A DNA stretch of 64,000 nucleotides from Diphasiastrum complanatum (taxonomy: Eukaryota > Streptophyta > Lycopodiopsida > Lycopodiales > Lycopodiaceae), in NCBI GenBank assembly GCA_029204225.1, contig CM055103.1, positions 46,566,297 through 46,630,296 of the forward strand. Direction: 5' to 3'. The translations under genes and the position numbers were made by a program. Below the pieces are notes generated by a model. It saw only the letters and a program-made list of their open reading frames with translations, was not told the DNA's origin and did no database searches. Every line of letters starts with the position of its first letter. Position 1 is the first letter of the stretch. Shown here one piece after another: positions 1 through 12,052 of this stretch.

Positions 1-306
1 GCAGTTTCTCCTTGGTGGTTTGTCTTCGCTCGTGGCCCTTTGTATTGACATTTGGTTTGCTTGAAGGTGCTGGTATTTACCTTGGCTTCGCAATGGACCG
101 TTTGTGTGGCTCCTTCGGTAGCCTGTGATGGGGTTGCTCGTTGGTCTTCACAACTTTGACTTTGTGGTTGTCTTCGGTGGCTTCGCTGAAATCGTTTGGC
201 AGGGCCTTGCGGTTTCTCGTTGGTTTGCGGTGGTGCACATTGCGGTTTGTGGTTGTTTGTGGTTTCTGCCTATGGCATTTTCTCGTGTGTTTTTGCAAGT
301 TTGTGA
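1..306. other. Cryptic simple sequence, no gene seen
   Basis: On the plus strand this stretch is G/T-rich and built from loosely repeated words such as GGTTTG, CTTCGG and TTGGTTTGCGG. It lies where the pol part of the neighbouring minus-strand copia element would be expected, yet its translations show no protease or integrase motif. Either the element is interrupted here or the spacer after gag has turned into cryptic repeat. Nothing else is visible. Confidence 0.5.
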
Positions 307-1299
307 TCACAAGCTAAAAGTGCCTTGTGGGTTAGAAACTTGATGTTTCTTCATCCACTTCAAGGCAAATATGTATCTCAAGCAAATTGTTTCAGCATCC
401 TTTGATGACTCTGCAACGTTTGTCTTTTCAGCTTTGTTTTTTCTTTTTGGGTTGAATCTACAGTCGTATGCAGAATGCCCTTTCTTCTTGCAGTGCATGC
501 AAGGTATTGTTGGATTGAACCAGCATTTGTTGGCCGTATGGCTTGGTTTGTGGCAGTGATCGCAGGAAGAAGATTGTTGATTTGAGGACTTCGTCTTCTT
601 GAATCTTGGCTTGTTTTTGTTCTTCTTCTTTTCTTTCGTAAAGAGAGCCTTCTCTTGAACACTGCTTCCCTCTCCTTCGTCTCTCATCAGTCTCTCATCA
701 GCGACAAGACTGACTACTTTGTCGAATGTCATATCTGGTAGACTCAGTATGAGCATTCTCAGCGGCTGATAGGACGTCGATAGAGATTTCATGAAGTACA
801 TCAGCTGTTGTGGTGCTGGGACCTGGTGCTCCTGTCCTGATGCAGCGAGTTGAGCGAAGATCGTTCTGATCTTCTCAACGTGCTGATCTAACTGGTTGCC
901 ATCCCACCGTATGGATTGCAGCTGATTGTGAAGGTGCATGACTGAAGCTGCAGTCCTCACTTCATACTTCTACTTTAATCTTTCCCACGCTGCATGGCTG
1001 CTTTCACAATCTTCAATCTGCATGAGTAGACTTCATTTATGGACGAAACGATGATCGCCATTGCGTGCTCATCCTTTCTGATCCATTCAGCTCTCCTTGG
1101 GTCTCCCTTTAGAGGCTGCACCTCTGAGAGCTCGGTCATTGACCAAATGCCTTCGCCCTTCAGGAGTGTTTTGATTTTGAATTTCCTGATTCTGTAATTT
1201 GCACCATCAAGACTGATTGCTACTCTGGTCTGGATTGTATAGCCATATTGTGTTGTCTGGAAGAATCACTACTGGGATATCAGTAGTGATAACCTGTAT
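307..1299 (-). pseudogene. Ty1/copia Gag with two CCHC zinc knuckles, N-terminus frameshifted
   Basis: This is the nucleocapsid-type Gag of a Ty1/copia retrotransposon, which packages element RNA in virus-like particles. The open part (307-960) reads as a UBN2/copia-type gag with the segment LMYFMKSLSTSYQPLRML. It is followed by a basic Lys/Asn-rich stretch and two perfect CX2CX4HX4C knuckles, CDHCHKPSHTANKC and CMHCKKKGHSAYDC. Upstream, at about 961-1180, the N-terminal gag signature RAEWIRKDEHAMAII is readable in another frame, so the reading frame is broken near 960. The primer-binding site and LTR follow immediately at higher coordinates, which fixes the orientation. No protease, integrase or RT follows within the window, so only the 5' end of the element is present. 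Identity is secure from the knuckles and gene order; the exact start is not resolved. Confidence 0.85.
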
Positions 1300-1311
1300 G
1301 CTTTGATACCA
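1300..1311 (-). other. Copia primer-binding site, initiator tRNA-Met type
   Basis: The minus strand reads TGGTATCAAAGC, one mismatch from the usual copia site TGGTATCAGAGC that pairs with the 3' end of initiator tRNA-Met. It directly abuts an LTR end in CA (minus strand) and precedes gag. Confidence 0.85.
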
Positions 1312-2260
1312 TGTCGCGGAAGTTTTTTTGTTTCATGTTCGTCCTCTCTCTTCTGATTTGTGAACAATTTTTTGTCTTTGAATTTTCTTTTCATGCGGAA
1401 GCTCTTACGGGATCCCAGACACTCGACTACGCATCACAGAACATATTTTATTCTAGCAATCAAGAGACAAAGCACAAGGCCAAGAGACACACAAAATAGA
1501 ACGACTATATTGTTAGTTTGGTTTTAGAGTGAGATCGTCAATGTCTCGCTCGTTGGCGGATTGACTCTCTGCTCTTTCGCTGTGTTCTACTTGTTGGCAG
1601 ACTTTCATGAAGAAAATGTTCCCAATCATTATTCACATCCATACATTTTGCATATGCACATGAATTACGATTTGGCTTCTGAGTTTTGGAGAATCCATAG
1701 GAAATGGGTTCTCCAACTGAAGTCACTTGAAGATCTTGTAAAATGGATCTATGAGGCATTGAACAATAATCCAAGGTATTGATACAAGTTGGATTTATAT
1801 GGAATAATGAAATCTCTTCATTGAGGACAAGCTGGTAAAGCACATTTTTCTCTCTCTAGGATTTTCTCTTTCTAGAAAGTCATTTTCTCTCTCTAGATTT
1901 TATTGATCCCCAGGCTTCCTTTAATCATGCCTAGATCGTGTGAGGTGATTGCACATCGATCTGAGCTCTCTGGACTCCGCTAGAACCGATCAAAGATTTT
2001 CAGCCATAGAAACTTGGCGCCGGCTGGATTCTGGTCACAGTGGCGCCGGCGCCAACGGCGCCGGTAGCAGCAGGAGCGCTGCTGGCGCCGGAGACATAGC
2101 TGACACCGATGGCGCTGGAAGTAAAGCTTGTAAAGGTAGCTTTACAGCATCCACCCCACCTTTATAAAATCTGATGTCCTCATCAGATGTCAGATTAAAG
2201 TAAATGTGTCTCCCAATTAAAATAATTATACATTTAAGCTACTTGGCACAGTACTCAATT
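1312..2260 (-). repeat. Copia 5' LTR, far end not resolved
   Basis: The LTR begins, in plus-strand view, with TGTCGCGGAAG right next to the primer-binding site. On the minus strand a TATA-like ATTTTATAAAGG lies at about 2159-2170 and an AATAAA at about 1899-1904, so the LTR could extend to roughly 2.2 kb. I could not find a matching second LTR in the window, so the outer boundary is inferred. The interval also contains a cluster of GGCGCC palindromes (about 2018-2125), listed separately. Confidence 0.5.
2018..2125. repeat. Cluster of GGCGCC(GG) palindromes
   Basis: About seven GGCGCC or near-GGCGCC words occur in roughly 100 bases, some back to back, in otherwise AT-rich surroundings. The stretch is strongly self-complementary and CpG-rich. 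An ORF crosses it but is Gly/Ala/Ser-rich only because of the repeats. Confidence 0.6.
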
Positions 2261-2599
2261 CACTGGCCACTTTTTATTAACATTGAAGCTGGCACACCAC
2301 AAGTCGGAGGCTCAGCTCTTTGTACTGAAAAATTACATAACTTGAAAATATATCTTTGTTTGGGAAAAGCGTAGATTTGATATCGCTTTCGTAAAACTCG
2401 AGAACCTTATTAACTGGTGACAGAGGCCTTTCTTTGAAATGTTCGCCCCTGTCGCTTCTGACTTTCGACTTTGGAACTCCTTTGAGCTCCTGATTTGTCC
2501 TTGATGCACTTTCTGTTGAGCTCCCTGAGCTCCAGATTTGTTCAGTTCCGCACAGGTATCAAGGCTCCCTGAGTCGAAGGATTTATCATTTGATTGCCC

Positions 2600-3115
2600 A
2601 CTTTATGGTCCACTTCGTTCCTTGTTGCTTCTGCACCTTGATTTCTCTCCTTGTCCCAGCCTGATCTTGATACTTTTCCATCTTGGCTCTTTAAGGTAGG
2701 CCAAGATTGAGTACTTCGCAATGCACCTCTCACTTAGCTTGAAGTAGCTCTTTGAATCAGCCCAAATGTAACCATTGACCTCGTGGAAAGCCAAAGGGTC
2801 GCACCAGTTTGATCCGCATCCGAACTATCTCTTCGCGTTTGTTTGAAGCACCATGTCGGTCGCGCAAAACTTGACTTTCACAATTCCATCACTGGTTAGT
2901 TGCCTCACAGTCAAAACAAGAAGTGTACATCGAGCTTGGCTTCAAGTAGCTCTCTTTGAATCAGACACATGCACCCAGAGTTTGCACTAGTCCGATCTCA
3001 ACGCGAACTGTCCCTTAGCGTCCGTTCGAAATACCAAGTCTCTCATGCAAGACTCAACTTTCACAGTCATTGATCAGCTGCCTTACACGTAACACAAGCC
3101 AGCGTACTCATATGT
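2600..3115 (-). pseudogene. Unrecognised coding remnant with an internal two-fold repeat
   Basis: One minus-strand frame reads through this interval with only a few stops, ending in a segment that contains EVNGYIWADSKSYFKL. The DNA contains two diverged copies of a unit of roughly 190-200 bases. Paired phrases include TTGAAGTAGCTC / TTCAAGTAGCTC, GATCCGCATCCGAACT / GATCTCAACGCGAACT and AACTTGACTTTCACA / GACTCAACTTTCACA. In protein the copies pair as VKV.SCMRDLVFRTDAK and VKVKFCATDMVLQTNAK. This looks like a protein made of tandem domains, now broken by stops. The alternation of hydrophobic residues and the IWADS motif would suit a beta-trefoil-like fold, but I do not recognise the family and assign no function. 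It could also be a repeat-derived frame that is open by chance. Confidence 0.35.
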
Positions 3116-4440
<1,325 letters not shown>

Positions 4441-5460
4441 TTTACTTAGAGTTTAATATTTTAATAATATGTGCGGAGCTTTAAATTTTATGTCCCATTT
4501 TAAAGATTTTTTTTATTAGAGTTAAATTTTTTAAGACTTTTTAGAACATTGTTTTTAGATTTTTTTAAGATTTTTAGAGGTTTTAAATTTTTTTTACGAT
4601 TTTTCTAAGATTTTGTCATTCTTTAATAGTACTCTTTTTTTTTCTCATTTGTTAAAGTTTTTTTTAAAATTATTTACGGTGTTTTACGATTTTGGTCCAT
4701 TTTTAATAATACTCATTTTTTTAATTTTAACGTTTGTTTTTTTTGTATTTTTTAATGATTTTTAATTTTTTTTTTTTGTTGTTTGTTACATTTTTTAGTT
4801 TTTCCATTTTTTGGTACAATTTTAAGTTCTTAATGTGGGGCAAAAGAAGAGTATTATTTGTCCCATTTTTGTCCCCAACTTTTTTTTTTTTTTTTTTTGC
4901 ATTTGAATATGTAGTTTTGTTAGATTTTATTTTTAGAATTTAGAAAAAAAAATTCAATTTTTTTTTCGGTTTTCTAATATTGTTTTGATAGTTTTAGATT
5001 TGTTTTTTAAAGCTTATTTATTATTTTTTTTTGGGAGATTTTTCACACTATTTTGATTTTTTTAAGATTTTTTTTAAGGTTTATTTTTGGTGTTTCTTGG
5101 GGATATTTTACATAAAATTATTGTTTTGAATTTTTTTAGATTTTTTACACTATTTTTGATTTTTTTAGATTTTTTGATTTTTAATAGCTTATTTTTGGGA
5201 ATTTTTTACATAAAATTATTGTTTTGATTTTTTTTTGGATTTTTTACACTTTTGATTTTTTTAGATTTTTTCATTTTCTTAAGCTTATTTTTGATTTTTT
5301 TTGGCGTAATTTTTCACATAAAAGTATTGTTTTGATTTTTTTGGGATATTTTACACTATTTTGATTTTTTTTACAGTTTAATGTTTTTTATAAATTTTTT
5401 TTACTAATTTAGCTAGCTTTGTTTTTTTAATTTTCAAGTTTTTTTTTCTTAATTTTGTAT
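4441..5460. repeat. T-rich low-complexity DNA with about 100-bp tandem units
   Basis: The plus strand is dominated by runs of T with short separators. Between about 4980 and 5390 it resolves into degenerate tandem units of roughly 100-110 bases. Each contains CATAAAATTATTGTTTTGA (near 5111 and 5209, and a variant near 5319) followed by TTTTTTAGATTTTTTACAC. No coding potential. Confidence 0.7.
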
Positions 5461-6015
5461 TGTCAAGTTCATGGAAGGGATGATGAGAAAGGAGAGCACA
5501 ATTGAAGCACCAAATATCCCATAGGCATTTGGTGCAGCATCAACACTTTTCAGCTATATATAGACTATAGAACTAGTTCATTTTGCAAAAATTGGGGCAT
5601 GAATTTCCATTTTACTGAAATGGACTCCCAAAAAAATACTCTTCATTCTCTTTTAACCTTTATTATGGAGATCTGATATGGTCTTGACATGTGGCATAAC
5701 ATTTATCCCATAAGCATTTGTGGAATCTGACTATAGGGAAAAAAAAAAACATAAATAACCCCCCTCCCCCCCCTCTCACAATGCTTTTTTTTTTGTTTTC
5801 TGAAATTTTTAAGCTTTCTTATCTCCAAGCTCTTTTGTTTCAAATTTTCTAGCTCTTAAAATATGGTAAATTTTTTTTAATCCCATAAGCAAACTTTTCT
5901 TTCAAGTTTTTCCAAGTAGTTTTTGTCAAGTAAAATGGGAGAGCATAGAAGAATTAGAGAATGAGAGGGCCCACCCACCGCAGCGGGTGAGCTCTCCCTT
6001 ATAATTTATATATGT

Positions 6016-6019
<4 letters not shown>
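5461..6019. other. AT-rich intergenic DNA, no gene
   Basis: Contains homopolymer A, T and C runs and a small inverted pair around ATTTGGTGC near 5530. No coding or RNA feature could be supported. Confidence 0.4.

Positions 6020-6060
<41 letters not shown>
6020..6060. repeat. (AT)n microsatellite, about 20 units
   Basis: Perfect AT dinucleotides, self-complementary and able to form a hairpin. Confidence 0.95.
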
Positions 6061-6064
<4 letters not shown>

Positions 6065-6699
6065 TAGTATCAGGTAAGCCCGTCGTTGACGACCCTGGGC
6101 AGCCGGTGATCTGGGTGAAAGCCGATGATTTGGATGGCGACCGATGGTTTAGGAGGAAAGTTGATGGGTGGCCGATGTATGTGTGTGCATGTACGTGAGT
6201 GCACGTGTTGATGGGCCGCCAACAATTTGAGATGATGGTGGTTGCTTGTGGTCGAGATGTGTAGATGATGCTCAGAGCGGGCGATTGATGATTTACTTAG
6301 CCATCCTCCCCCTCCCTGTGGTTTGTGGCACAACATTCTTTTCAGTTTTCAATTTTTTTTGTGAGACGACGCATTGCGCGTCCTCCATGGTGCCGAGAGA
6401 GTGGAAAATGTAAAGGGGGGCTGTCTCCCCCCATAAAAAGGGAGGGAGACAGGGGTGAGAGAATGTAGCCCTCTCCCCCACCATAAAAAAAGAATGTGTG
6501 AGAAGGCTAAATGCTCTCCTTCCTCCCTCCACTCCCCCCCACCCCTAAAAAAAAAAAAAAACATTTTTGTGGGGATCGGGAATGGGGCCTCTTTATTTTT
6601 TTGAGAAGAGGGGAGGGGGTTTGAAAAACTAAAGAGCCCTCTTAAGAAAACAACTCTCCCTCACAATCAGAGATCGAATGTGGCCGGAGGTCATTGTGG
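6061..6699. other. No recognisable gene; homopolymer-rich
   Basis: Contains repeated GCCGATG-like words (6090-6220) and runs of C and A (6410-6560). The minus-strand frames that cross it are low-complexity and lack motifs. Confidence 0.4.
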
Positions 6700-6982
6700 C
6701 CTATCATGTAGGCCTACCACATGGAAAACCATGCAAGCTTGGGGTTTGCCACGTTGCCACGTGGCAAGCCACATAGGCCTACCATAGGCTTGTGTAGCAG
6801 ACCACATATGCATGTTATAGGCCTTGCTATCTGCCAAGCTTGTTGCAGACTGCCACATGGCAAGCCACGCAGGTCGGACACATGGCAAATAATGCAGACT
6901 TGGGATTGCCATGTGGCAAACCACGAAGGCATACCATAGGCTTGCGTGCCGAACCAACTAGACTCTACCACGTAGGCTTGAG

Positions 6983-7047
<65 letters not shown>

Positions 7048-7435
7048 GGCTAGAAAGTTGCCACGTGGCAAGCCACATAGGCTTGCCACGTGTAAAACCA
7101 TGTAGGCTTGGGACTTGCCACATGAAAATCCACGTAGGACTACCATAGGCTTGTGTAGTAGGCCACATAGGCATGTCATAGGTCTGCTATCTACCAAGCC
7201 TGTCGAAAATTGCCACGTGGCAAGCCATGTAGGCCTACCCCATATGGCAAGTCATGCAAGCTTGGAGTTTGCCACATGGCAAACCATGTAGTTCTAACAT
7301 ACGCTTGCGTGCAAGCCAACCAAACTTTGCCATGTAGGCCTGAGTGGACGTAGAGAGATAGAGAGAGAATTGGGGCTTGAAAGTTGCCACATGGCAAGCC
7401 ATGTAGGCTTGGGACTGGCCATGCCTTTCGGATGA
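6700..7435. repeat. Higher-order minisatellite rich in CACGTG palindromes
   Basis: The sequence is assembled from short related words (GCCACGTGGCAAGCC, ACCATAGGCTTG, CATGTAGGCTTGG). These form a higher-order unit of about 362 bases: the phrase TACCATAGGCTTGTGTAG recurs at about 6779 and 7141, and GCGTGC...GAGTGGA recurs at about 6944 and 7307. The perfect 14-bp palindrome TTGCCACGTGGCAA, a textbook G-box core, occurs at 6754-6767, 7058-7071 and 7210-7223, with many CACATG/CATGTG variants. An AG tract sits at the same place in each unit: long in the first, degenerate in the second. No gene is adjacent. Confidence 0.8.
6985..7044. repeat. (GA)n microsatellite, about 30 units
   Basis: Pure GA run inside the minisatellite unit. 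The equivalent position in the next unit (about 7348-7368) has a short imperfect version, which shows local expansion. Confidence 0.95.
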
Positions 7436-7549
7436 ATTGGATAGTTTTAAAGAAGCGAAGAGATCCATGGTGAACCTCTGATAGAGCTCTGGGTGGTCCA
7501 TGAGACACTGTGACGGCTGGTCTGTGGCTTTCAGGTGAGTGTATATCTT

Positions 7550-7570
7550 TCTGTCTCTCTGTCTCTCTCC

Positions 7571-7611
<41 letters not shown>
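7550..7611. repeat. (CT)n-rich tract
   Basis: CT/CCCT-rich tract, pure CT from about 7579 to 7610. No gene on either side. Confidence 0.9.
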
Positions 7612-7612
<1 letters not shown>

Positions 7613-7679
7613 ATCACATTGCGTAAAGATTAAGCAATCTGGAACGTTCCGGAAATCAAATTCAGAGTTTTGTAAATCC

Positions 7680-9560
<1,881 letters not shown>

Positions 9561-9741
9561 TTGTGAAATTTTTGCGACATTGGCCCTCCCCCTCCAGAAA
9601 AATGCGACACTCCCGTCCCCCTCTTAAAAAATGCCTCCCCCTCCCAAACAATGTGACACGTCGGCTGGCATTATATGACTCAACTAGCTTTGGAAGTTCA
9701 CTACAAGAATGATATGCAACAAGCACATTAAAAGGCACATA

Positions 9742-10010
9742 AGATTGGTGAATTTAGAGACCTTCCATTGCCATAGGTTCGAAGGGTCAAAAAGGTTTAG
9801 TTGAAGGGCGGGAGGCCCTCTGAGAACAAGGAAGGGAGTGGACAAGAGATTGGTGAATTTAGAGACCTTCGATTGCCGTAGGTTTGAAGGGGCAAAAAGG
9901 TGGGCGGGAGGCCCTCTGAGAACAAGGAAGGGAGTGGATTGCCATTTTGAAGGGGCAAAAAGGTTTAGTTGAAGGGCGGGAGGCCCTCTGAGAACAAGGA
10001 AGGGAGTGGA
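9742..10010. repeat. Three-copy tandem repeat, about 105/96/72 bases
   Basis: Each copy ends in the same block, GGCGGGAGGCCCTCTGAGAA followed by CAAGGAAGGGAGTGGA. Copies one (9742-9842) and two (9847-9938) also share AGATTGGTGAATTTAGAGAC. The third (9939-10010) lacks that part, and the second lacks the GTTTAGTTGAAG segment. The copies are nearly identical, so the duplication is recent. The minus-strand frame through it is open only because the unit happens to lack stops. Confidence 0.85.
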
Positions 10011-10545
10011 TTGCCATCTCCAACCATTTGCTGGAGTCCATCTAGCCAATTAGCTTAAGTGCATGTTTTTGGCTCAACCAAAGAAGTGCCAAAAATACAC
10101 TACCACAAGTTATAGCACTAAGGCTACCCCACTTACAAGTTAGCACTTTTCATTTTTGCTAAATGACAAGTGTGCTGCCCCAATTAGCCCCACTTAGAGT
10201 TAACTCACACAAGTTAGCTAATGGATTATTCAATTAGCACTAACTTGGACTAGACCATTTTGTGCTCCTCACTAACTGATGTAAAACAGGTTCATTAAGC
10301 TAAGGTGTGCTTCAATTATTGTTGCATCCAACTCCCAGGGTCCTCCAGTTGCCTTCATTTCTTCTCCTCCAACTGCCACAGTCCAATGTTTTGGCATCTG
10401 TGCCTCTTTGTGCTGGTGCACCTCTCTTCTCCTCCATAGTTGCTCCTCAGTTACTAACTTGTACGTAGGGCATCATCAACTCAATTACAACAAACGTAAC
10501 AGAACGTAATCTGTGGGGCAAATTTTCTTTTGACAAATTTTTGTT
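10011..10545. other. No recognisable gene
   Basis: Contains scattered TTAGCAC and AAGTTAGC words between 10100 and 10250. No coding or RNA feature could be supported. Confidence 0.4.
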
Positions 10546-10548
10546 ACA

Positions 10549-10757
10549 CGCACCTTCCGGACTTCGGAGGGTGCACATAAAAAAATCTACTTTTTTTTAC
10601 ACTCAAAAAAAATTCCATCTCAAAAAAAACAAAGGAAAAAAAATGTGAAAAACAGATTTCAAGTAAGGGAATGCTTCTTGGTTTCCAAGGGGAGGCTCGA
10701 ACCTGGGACCAAAGAAACTTTGGATGCCAAGCTAACCAGTTGAGCCAACCCCGTTGG
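10549..10757 (-). mobile_element. tRNA-derived SINE
   Basis: Read on the minus strand, this begins with a tRNA-like head carrying an A box (TGGCTCAACTGGTTAGC, 10731-10747) and, 27 bases on, a B box (GGTTCGAGCCT, 10693-10703). Those are the internal RNA polymerase III promoter elements of a tRNA. The spacing is slightly short for a tRNA gene and no cloverleaf completes, so a SINE is more likely than a tRNA gene. The downstream body is T-rich. At 10550-10574 lies a hairpin with a 10-base stem (GCACCTTCCG / CGGAGGGTGC, one wobble) and a GACTT loop, which may be its 3' end or a separate feature. Target-site duplications were not identified. Confidence 0.6.
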
Positions 10758-10759
10758 GT

Positions 10760-10827
10760 CAAGTAAGGGAATGCTTCTTGGTTTCCAAGGGGAGGCTCAA
10801 ACCTGGGACCAAAGAAACTTTGGATGC
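10760..10827 (-). repeat. Partial second copy of the SINE body
   Basis: A 68-base direct copy of 10660-10727 with one difference seen (CTCGAACC becomes CTCAAACC, altering the B box), offset by 100 bases. It lacks the A box because the sequence changes to a GC-rich stretch after GGATGC. It is a tandem duplication or template-switch product. Confidence 0.85.
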
Positions 10828-12052
10828 GGCCGTTCGGCCCCAAAGCATACTTGTTGAAATTAGATAAAGAAAAGAGTCATTCTCTATATTTTTACAATTT
10901 TAAATTTTCACCAAGCGAGGAATCGCCTATACATCCTCGAGCTTTGGGGGCCTTCGCATATGGCATATACAGAAAAGGTTGGCCAGGAGTTTCTGATTTG
11001 TGTTTAGTACAAGGTGTAATGCAATGAGCCACATACTTCATCCTGCAGCTTATTGCTTACACAAACGCTTACCGACATACATTCTGCCATCAGCTGTGCA
11101 ACAATTTCATGTCACTCCTTGAATGTAAATCCTATTTTTTGGAACAATGCAACAGTTTTTTTTAGAGTCATTTCACCTGCTGCATCCCTGCTGCCATTCT
11201 TGGCGATAGGGGAAGCTGCAAAGGGTGTCAGTAATAACCGAGGCGCTAAATCCTTCTTTAAACAAATTAATAACCAGTTTTACGATCTAAGACTAAAGCA
11301 AATGGGCGTGGGCTTTTGATTATTTAACTTGGACGAGATGAAGTCGTGCAAGAGCAAACTACCTAATTTACAAAAGCTTTCAGAATGTATGTCATGCCCA
11401 TTTCGAGAAATATGGAAAAACGTAACATCTGCTATGAAAAAAGAAACATCTGGAAGAGCTTGTGTGTGAGTTGCGATTGCAACTTCTAGGACTTATGAAA
11501 AGGTTTAACGGGCATGGACACACATGACGTAAATAGAATCTCAAAAGGTGCGCGATTCACAAGAATGCAAAACTGATCTGAATCACAACGGTGACACTTC
11601 ACTGATCATCTACCATTCTTTGTTCTTCCACGATGTTACGATATTGAAACTCGACCAAGAAATTAAGTTTTCAAACATTCTGTGTAGATAGAAATACTGC
11701 TAATAGTTCACAATAAGTAAGGACATGTATATTATAAAGGTCCGAAGTGCTTAGAGCAACAGAAGTTCAATACGACCACGATAACAAAAAAGATTCAGCT
11801 TCCATCTTCAACTCAACAAATATAAAAAAAGGCTTCAAGCACCACATTTAAAACAGCTCTAGCTTTACATCCTCGAAGTAGGTCAGTCGCATTGTAAACA
11901 AGTTATGTAAATCCAACGAAACACGGAGGGAAGGTAATGAAACCCCGTTAGTGTTGAAGGTTTGGAATTAAGATATCAGCTATACGACTAGCATTCACTC
12001 GGCAGATTGTAAAAACCAAATGATAATTCTTGTAGCTAGATCTTGCATGCCT
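10828..12052. other. Downstream flank of the ERF gene, no other gene seen
   Basis: A plus-strand frame of 88 codons (11053-11319) has no recognisable motif and no supporting context. The part next to 12053 is the presumed 3' untranslated region of the ERF gene on the minus strand. No clear polyadenylation signal was picked out. Confidence 0.4.

Noticed and set aside
1949-2167. Gly/Ala/Ser-rich ORF over the GGCGCC cluster
   Set aside because: The amino-acid bias follows directly from the repeated GGCGCC words.
6700-7435. CRISPR-like array
   Set aside because: Units are variable, lack unique spacers of constant length and lie in a plant genome. It is a minisatellite.
10693-10747. True tRNA gene on the minus strand
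   Set aside because: A and B boxes are present, but acceptor and anticodon stems do not pair convincingly. The adjacent duplicated body fits a SINE better.
11053-11319. 88-codon plus-strand ORF
   Set aside because: No motif, no neighbouring supporting signal, and length within chance expectation.
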